From assembly GCA_963969345.1 (NCBI GenBank), contig OZ017769.1, forward strand, positions 3,105,600 through 3,169,599: a DNA stretch of 64,000 nucleotides. The letters run 5' to 3'. A program made the translations under genes and the position numbers. The stretch's first letter is position 1; every line of letters starts with the position of its first letter. The notes below the pieces were generated by a model. It saw nothing but the letters and a program-made list of their open reading frames with translations. It was not told where the DNA came from and did no database searches. This DNA is from Turbatrix aceti. Its lineage: Eukaryota > Nematoda > Chromadorea > Rhabditida > Panagrolaimidae. Below, piece by piece: positions 58,351-64,000 of the stretch.

Positions 58351-60871
58351 TTACAAACGAACATCCGAAAAACGAAGTTCGCTATTTTGAATTCTTCGAT
58401 CGAGTTCCTTAGGACGCATGACGACGGATAACTTGGTAGAATAATACGAGTAGGGCTCTTTCGGCTCGACAGACGCATTTATCTGTGTGAAAGGTCTGGC
58501 TTTTGTCTTAAAAAAGGCCAGCTGGATTCCACATGCGAAGAAGTTGAACACCCCAGCAACGACGAAGGCAAGGCGGAAGTTGTCCAGGTGATCGAGGTCG
58601 ACAAAGTACTGAACGATAAATGAGTACAGTACTCCTGTTAGGTTGAATCCAATCATCCCCTGCAACAAATTTTTGATACATAGCATAATTGACATAATGG
58701 GATCAAAGAGTACAACTCACCATGGCCCCCATAAAGTACGCGTGCTGTTGACTCATCTGAAAACAATTGCAGTTAATTTTTATTGGAGACGAGATCAGAT
58801 ATTTTTTGTTCGCAAACAAACAAAATTTTTTTTTGAAAAATTAGACGAACACGAACATAATATTATTTAAAATTTTCTTTAAAATATTAAACGAACACGA
58901 ACATTTTACTAAATTTTTTTCAAAATATGAAACGAACACGAACATTTTTGCCCATATTCGTAAACGAACATCGAACAAAGTTTTTTCATAAATTGTGTAA
59001 AACAAATTTTTTTCAGCAGAAATACGTAAATTATGGTAGTTCCCCAAAATTTTTGTTCTGTTCGAAACTACAAAAACAAATGAAAAAAAATCTCTTTGCG
59101 AACAAACACGAAAAAAAAACATTTTATCATCCCTGATTCGAAACCTGAAATTAAATTAAAAAAAAGTAAGACAACTTACAATCTGAATAACTTTATTGAA
59201 TGATAGCGCGCAAAATCCAGTGCCACCGTAGAGAATCTGAGCAACGTAGGCCATCCACAAATTAGGCTTATCCATAATATACATCACAAAAAAGTATGCA
59301 GTTGTCGTTATACTGCATAGCACACCGTAGAAGTAAAACTTGGTCTGTTCGCGCAACTTCCAATGATGATCCAAAAACGGTAGCCCAATTTTGATCACCG
59401 CCGATATCATGTAACCGATCGTAGCTATGTGTCCTGTTTCTGCGTCTGATGTGTCGTAAACCGCGTTGATGTACGTCGGTCCGGAAATGAGGCCCACAAA
59501 ATAAGTCACACTGACCGGAGCTCCGATAACGATGGCTATGATATTGTGAAAGTCAGTGAAAAACGCCTTATACGGCACTTTTGTCAGTTCTTTTTGTCCC
59601 TGCACCATCTGGTGTTTCTGAATGTAAAGCAATTCGTCCTGGGACACAAATGCGTTGTCCGAAGGATGATCCGTGTAGAAAATTGTAAAAACAGTCAACA
59701 GGATAACATTTCCCACTCCTAGAGGGTAGTACATGTTCTGCCATCCAAGAGTACGGCACGTGGCTGCATAGTACTGCCCGGAGGCAATAATCGGCAGGTC
59801 ATAGGTGGCCGTGGCAATGCTGATGAAAATGCCGAGTTCGTTGAAGGGGGCCCAGTTTTGGATAAAGCCGAACATCATGGTTAGCGAGTTTCCTAGCGAG
59901 ATTCCCTGCAATGTGTATGTATTGTATTAACGTGTTTCCCAATAATACACGTTTTCCGTGGTTTCCCAATCATAAAATTTTTGGCAAAAAGCAGCGTTTA
60001 CCCTCTGAAACTCATGTCTGCCAAACAAAATTTGAGGAACCAAAGACCTGTAAAAATTACAAAGATTTTGAAAGTATTTAGCATTTTCATTTTTTTATTA
60101 TGCAAAAAAATCCTATTTTTATTGCACATTTATCCAAACGCCAAAAATTGTTTTACTGGGATTAATTATTGAAAAAATGTCTGTAAACTTAACGTTATTG
60201 TTTTTTCGCAAAATAATTCGCAAATTGGATTTAAAAAACTTAAAAAATTTTTTTTTAATTTAGAAATTTTTTTTAAAGGTTAGACACTCCATTTTATTAC
60301 GTATAATATTTTGAAGTTTTGTGCAATACGTCCCAAAAATGCAAAAATGTCACGCGCAACGTTTTCCAGATCTTCGGTTTCGCAAATTGCCCGAATTTCA
60401 TAATTATTGCTTTTTACACGAAAATGTGGAGCAGAGTTGAGTGAACGTTCGCGAACAAAAAAACGGTTGTTCGTTCATCTTTTCCCCTCGCGAGCTTCCT
60501 TAAACTACTCATACCATGAAAAACTGTAGCACAGCCTGAGCCCAAAACCCGTAATCCGCATAAAAGCCGTAGAGAATCGATGACACCGTTCCGACGGCTG
60601 TCAGCGTGACGTAGACCTTCTTCAACCCATAGCTGTGATTCAAGAAATGGGTAGCAACGATGCTGAAGAACATGGCACCGTTATTGATGACGTTAAGCCA
60701 GTTGGTGTCTGCCACGGAGTACGGCTTGTCTTCATCCTTTTCGTACTCGTTGTTGACGCATACCGTGAGGTACGGAAAGAGCGAATTGATGCCCCACGTG
60801 AAGATTTGTAGCAACGCGATGACAAAGTTTAGAAAGTGTCGGGTCAAGCCCCAGAATTTGAAGGGGGACAT
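58351..60871 (-). CDS. SLC17-like MFS transporter B, copy 3
   Basis: Same exons and product as copies 1 and 2: 60871-60515, 59905-59180, 58756-58721, 58659-58351. Confidence 0.82.
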
Positions 60872-61241
60872 TTTTGAGGAAAAACAAAACAAAACAATTG
60901 ATTGGGCCTGATGATTAGTCTTCCCTCGATTGAATTTTGAGGCGTGTTGAATGCACTTTTTTAATGATCTAGTGTTGGTCGTTATGAATTTTGTGAATTG
61001 TTCGTCAACGCGTATAATAACAAAACAAAAACGACGACGCACGCGCGCACACTTGCATTAGTTTGCAATTTGTTCTACCTGTAATATGTTTTTTTTGAAC
61101 TGACGGAGCAACCAATTTTGTCTAGATCTAAGCCGATGCATGTTGGACTCTTTGGCCTAGGTAGAAGTATTTTGGTGCACAATAACAAAATTTATACATA
61201 TTTAAAATTATACACAAATTTTAAACATAATTTATTAAAGT

Positions 61242-62784
61242 TTAGAGTTCCGGGTATGATTCCATGTTTTCTGTGACTTTTTTTATTGAATCTGCCTTAT
61301 CCGCGACCTTATTTGTGCGCGTAAAGGGTCGTGGCTCCATTTTGTATATCAGGAGTTGTACAAGAAGGGCGTGAAAGTTGAAGACAGCAGCGATGAAAAA
61401 GACAACTCGAAATGACCATTCTTGTTTGAGCGTCACAAAATATTGCGTTATAAGAGAATAAATGACGCCCGTAGACAGGTAGCCAACCGTAATCATGGTT
61501 CCCAGGAAGTTGGCGTATTGCTGGATCATCTGAAAGACAATTTTATTTTTATTTTAAAAAAGTAGGTTACCACACGGCTACATTTTATCAAAAATTCAAA
61601 AATTCAGTTTTTTTGATAAAAAAAAAGTTTTTCCTCAAATCAACTCACAACTTGAATCGCGACGTTAAAAGACGGAACGGAAAGTGCCATGCCAACGCCG
61701 TAGGAAATCTGCGCGACGTAGAGCATCCATTCTCGGTCCTTTGTTAAGTTGCCCATAATGACAAAGTACGCCGTCGTTGTGAAGAGCGCTGCCGTCCCAT
61801 AAACATAAAATTTTATCGTATCGTTGCCCGGGATTTTGTGATTCACAAAAGGCAAGCTGATCTTGAGGACCGCAGCTACCGCAAATCCCAGGGTCATGAC
61901 GTATCCTGTTTTTAGTTCAGACATACTAAAAATCTGCATGACAAAAACGGGAGCCGTGATGATGGAGACAAAGAAAGACGCAAAAACCGGCGTTCCAATC
62001 AGTACGGCTAGCAAAATGTGATGATCTGTGAAAAACGCTGCGTACGGAACTTTTGGGATTGTTTTGTTATTAATTGTTAGCTGATTTTCGTGAATGTAAC
62101 GGAGTTCTTCCGGGGATACAAATCGGTTGTGCGAGGGACTCTCGGTGTAGAAAATCCAGAAAAAGACGAGTAGGATTCCGTTGCAGGCTGCCAAGCCGTA
62201 GTACATGTTTGCCGAGCCGAGGGGCTTGCAGACGAGTCCGTAGTACTGACCGGCGAATATGTACGGCAGGTCGTAGGTAGCCATGGTCAGGCCCATGAAA
62301 AAGGTGAGCTCGTTCATCGGAGCCCAGGAATTTACAAATCCAAAAATCATGGTTAGGGTGTTGCTCATTGATAAGCCCTGAAACGATCCTAATTTTTTTT
62401 CAACTCCCAAAAAAACAGGAAACTCACTAAAAACACGTGTAGCACAACATAAGCCGGAAAACCCTTCTTTGCAAACAACCCAAATATGAGTCCCGCAACA
62501 ACGCCCAGTGCCGTGAGTGAAGCGTAGATATTCTTAACACCCCACCGTTCTTCGACCAGGTGAGCCCCCAGCAGGCCAATCAGCATGGATCCACAAGCTG
62601 TGATATTGATCCAACTTATCCTCTCAAAAGTGTACTCGATTTCACTTTCAGGCTTGCTGCCGTTGTCGCAGATGGTGTAGTACGCAAACAGGCTGAAGGT
62701 AGACCAAGTCGTGATTTGGATGAGGAATATTATGATCATGACAAAGTATCGGGTCTTACCCCACAGCGTAGAGGCACCGGCCAT
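61242..62784 (-). CDS. SLC17-like MFS transporter A, copy 3
   Basis: Same exons and product as copies 1 and 2: 62784-62428, 62377-61649, 61529-61242. Confidence 0.82.
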
Positions 62785-63059
62785 GACGGAAACGAGCGCT
62801 GCTGCAAATGATGATGTTGCTCACTCATCGGACGCCTTTTCAACGAGATTCCCGCTGAATTCAATAACTTTTGACTCACAAGTCAGCCACCACTTTTTTG
62901 TTTCTTCGTTTGCTCAAATTAAACACCTGATAATTATGTAAATTTCTTAGGAATGTTGATTTATTTTCATTTTCTGAGTTCGAGAACATTATAATAAACA
63001 GCATCGTCAGAATTGAAATTTTGCCAATCTATAAGAAGATACAATACTTATAGATTTTT

Positions 63060-63166
63060 ATCCATCATCTGCTTATGCAAATGGAATCCAAAATTCAGAG
63101 GTATCCAACCACAAGCTTTCGCTAGGGCAGAATTCAGTGTTTACCTCAAACTTGGGTAATTAAACC
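63060..63166 (-). ncRNA. sls-1: SL1 spliced-leader RNA, copy 3
   Basis: Same SL exon (63166-63145), donor, Sm site and hairpin as copies 1 and 2. Confidence 0.94.
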
Positions 63167-63643
63167 GAGGACGAAAGCGCGGAGACAGCTTTTGTGCACC
63201 TGCTCACGCAAAAAGCGTACATGACCAAGTGATATCATTCACATTGCATTATTCGAAGAGACGCAGAGAAAGAGAACCTATGCACACACGGTGTGAAAGG
63301 GAGGGGAGACGTTTTGGGAAGTTAATCCGCAGCAGCGCTGCAGTCAGTGATTAATTTAATTGCACCCGGACCAAGGCAAAAGCGTTTTTTGCAGTTGATT
63401 TTGAGCGAAAAGAATGGGTGACTACCACCCCTCATAAATCGTCGTTTTGTCGACGAAAAGGAAGAGGAAGCCCAATTTTTTTTACCTTTTTACCGTATTG
63501 AGTCCCGGTTCAATTCCGAACATGATACCTTTTTTTTCGACGTTTTCTCCTTATAACATAAAAAGTTGCTTTAATTCACATTTATTCTTGCAAAGTTTCA
63601 TAAACTAACTTTGACCAAAATCACAATACTTCTGGTGCTCACA

Positions 63644-63907
63644 TCAGTTGCACGTGATAACGCAGGTGGCATCGTCCTTGATTGTCAGGTTGCAGGACTG
63701 CCCTTCGCAGCGGATGCCGTCAGGCGTGACCTTGCACGCGGGGTTGTCAACTTCGGGATGGTCGTCGCCGTGGACGACGGCCGTGCACTTGGAGCTCTTC
63801 TTACAGTTGAGAGCGATGGTTTTCTTTCCCTCTCGACCGGGGGTCGGATCTGCGGAAATGCCGCAGCAGCCACCTGTTTTTTCACAAGTCGAAGACATTC
63901 TTGAACA
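63644..63907 (-). CDS. Small ten-cysteine protein, copy 3
   Basis: Same 84-residue product (ATG 63898) as the other copies. Confidence 0.6.
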   Translation of the reverse strand, partial: CSRMSSTCEKTGGCCGISADPTPGREGKKTIALNCKKSSKCTAVVHGDDHPEVDNPACKVTPDGIRCEGQSCNLTIKDDATCVITCN

Positions 63908-64000
63908 CTAGGAAATATAATTTGACTGCTGACTGAATGAATGAAAAGTCTGTCTTCTTTTATACGACCCTGTTTCTCAGCTTTCGCACAAAATACATGC

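Larger units (their letters stand above)
55698..64000. repeat. Tandem unit, copy 3 (cut by window edge, 8,303 bp seen)
   Basis: Third copy, poly-C run at 55846-55858 (13 C). The window stops inside the 5' arm/loop of the hairpin, equivalent to copy 1 position 46748. Whether more copies follow is unknown. Confidence 0.95.

Noticed and set aside
38447..64000. Transposon or provirus as the cause of the 8.6-kb repeat
   Set aside because: No transposase, reverse transcriptase, integrase or terminal repeats were seen. Direct head-to-tail junctions fit segmental tandem duplication.

Overview
This is a nematode chromosome segment. Four things in the sequence show it. Each copy of a tandem repeat carries a spliced-leader SL1 RNA gene with the complete 22-nt SL1 exon, an SL-type donor and an Sm site. 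3' splice sites are of the short TTTTCAG type. The long genes are recognisable orthologues of nematode developmental genes. One of them, lin-41, has let-7-complementary sites in its 3' UTR. All multi-exon protein genes lie on the minus strand, so gene order is read right to left. Exon joins below were made by hand from splice motifs, reading phase and protein family continuity.

Region 1 (about 1-18,700): a collagen XV/XVIII-type multiplexin (cle-1), with its endostatin end beyond the left edge. The long form runs signal peptide, FN3, FN3, MAM, thrombospondin-N/laminin-G (TSPN), acidic linker, very short collagen blocks, NC1 trimerisation segment. Two internal alternative first exons each have their own signal peptide. 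One starts just before TSPN. The other is a single 1,371-codon mucin-like Ser/Thr/Pro/Glu exon that joins the gene at the last piece of TSPN. A tRNA-Glu gene lies antisense in an intron.

Region 2 (18,700-33,700): an intron-containing tRNA-Tyr with a tandem-repeat tail, a six-exon Frizzled receptor gene with a ten-cysteine CRD and a KTxxxW motif, a tRNA-like pol III element, about 5.6 kb of intergenic DNA with no convincing gene, and a tRNA-Pro.

Region 3 (33,700-39,520): lin-41/TRIM71, a tandem B-box, coiled-coil, filamin, six-NHL protein with no RING that I can find. Its 3' UTR contains four let-7-like complementary sites.

Region 4 (38,447-64,000): an 8,625/8,626-bp unit repeated head to tail almost three times. 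The third copy is cut by the window edge. Each unit carries, right to left, a small ten-cysteine protein, an SL1 RNA gene, two paralogous SLC17-like MFS transporters, and the first coding exon and upstream region of lin-41. The left-most copy joins in frame to the rest of lin-41, so the other copies hold orphan lin-41 5' ends. The only length difference I saw between copies is one base in a poly-C run. This means either a very recent expansion (perhaps a larger SL1 array continuing right) or an assembly effect. Heterochronic regulation (lin-41/let-7), Wnt reception (Frizzled) and basement membrane (cle-1) share the window, but I see no operon-like coupling between them.
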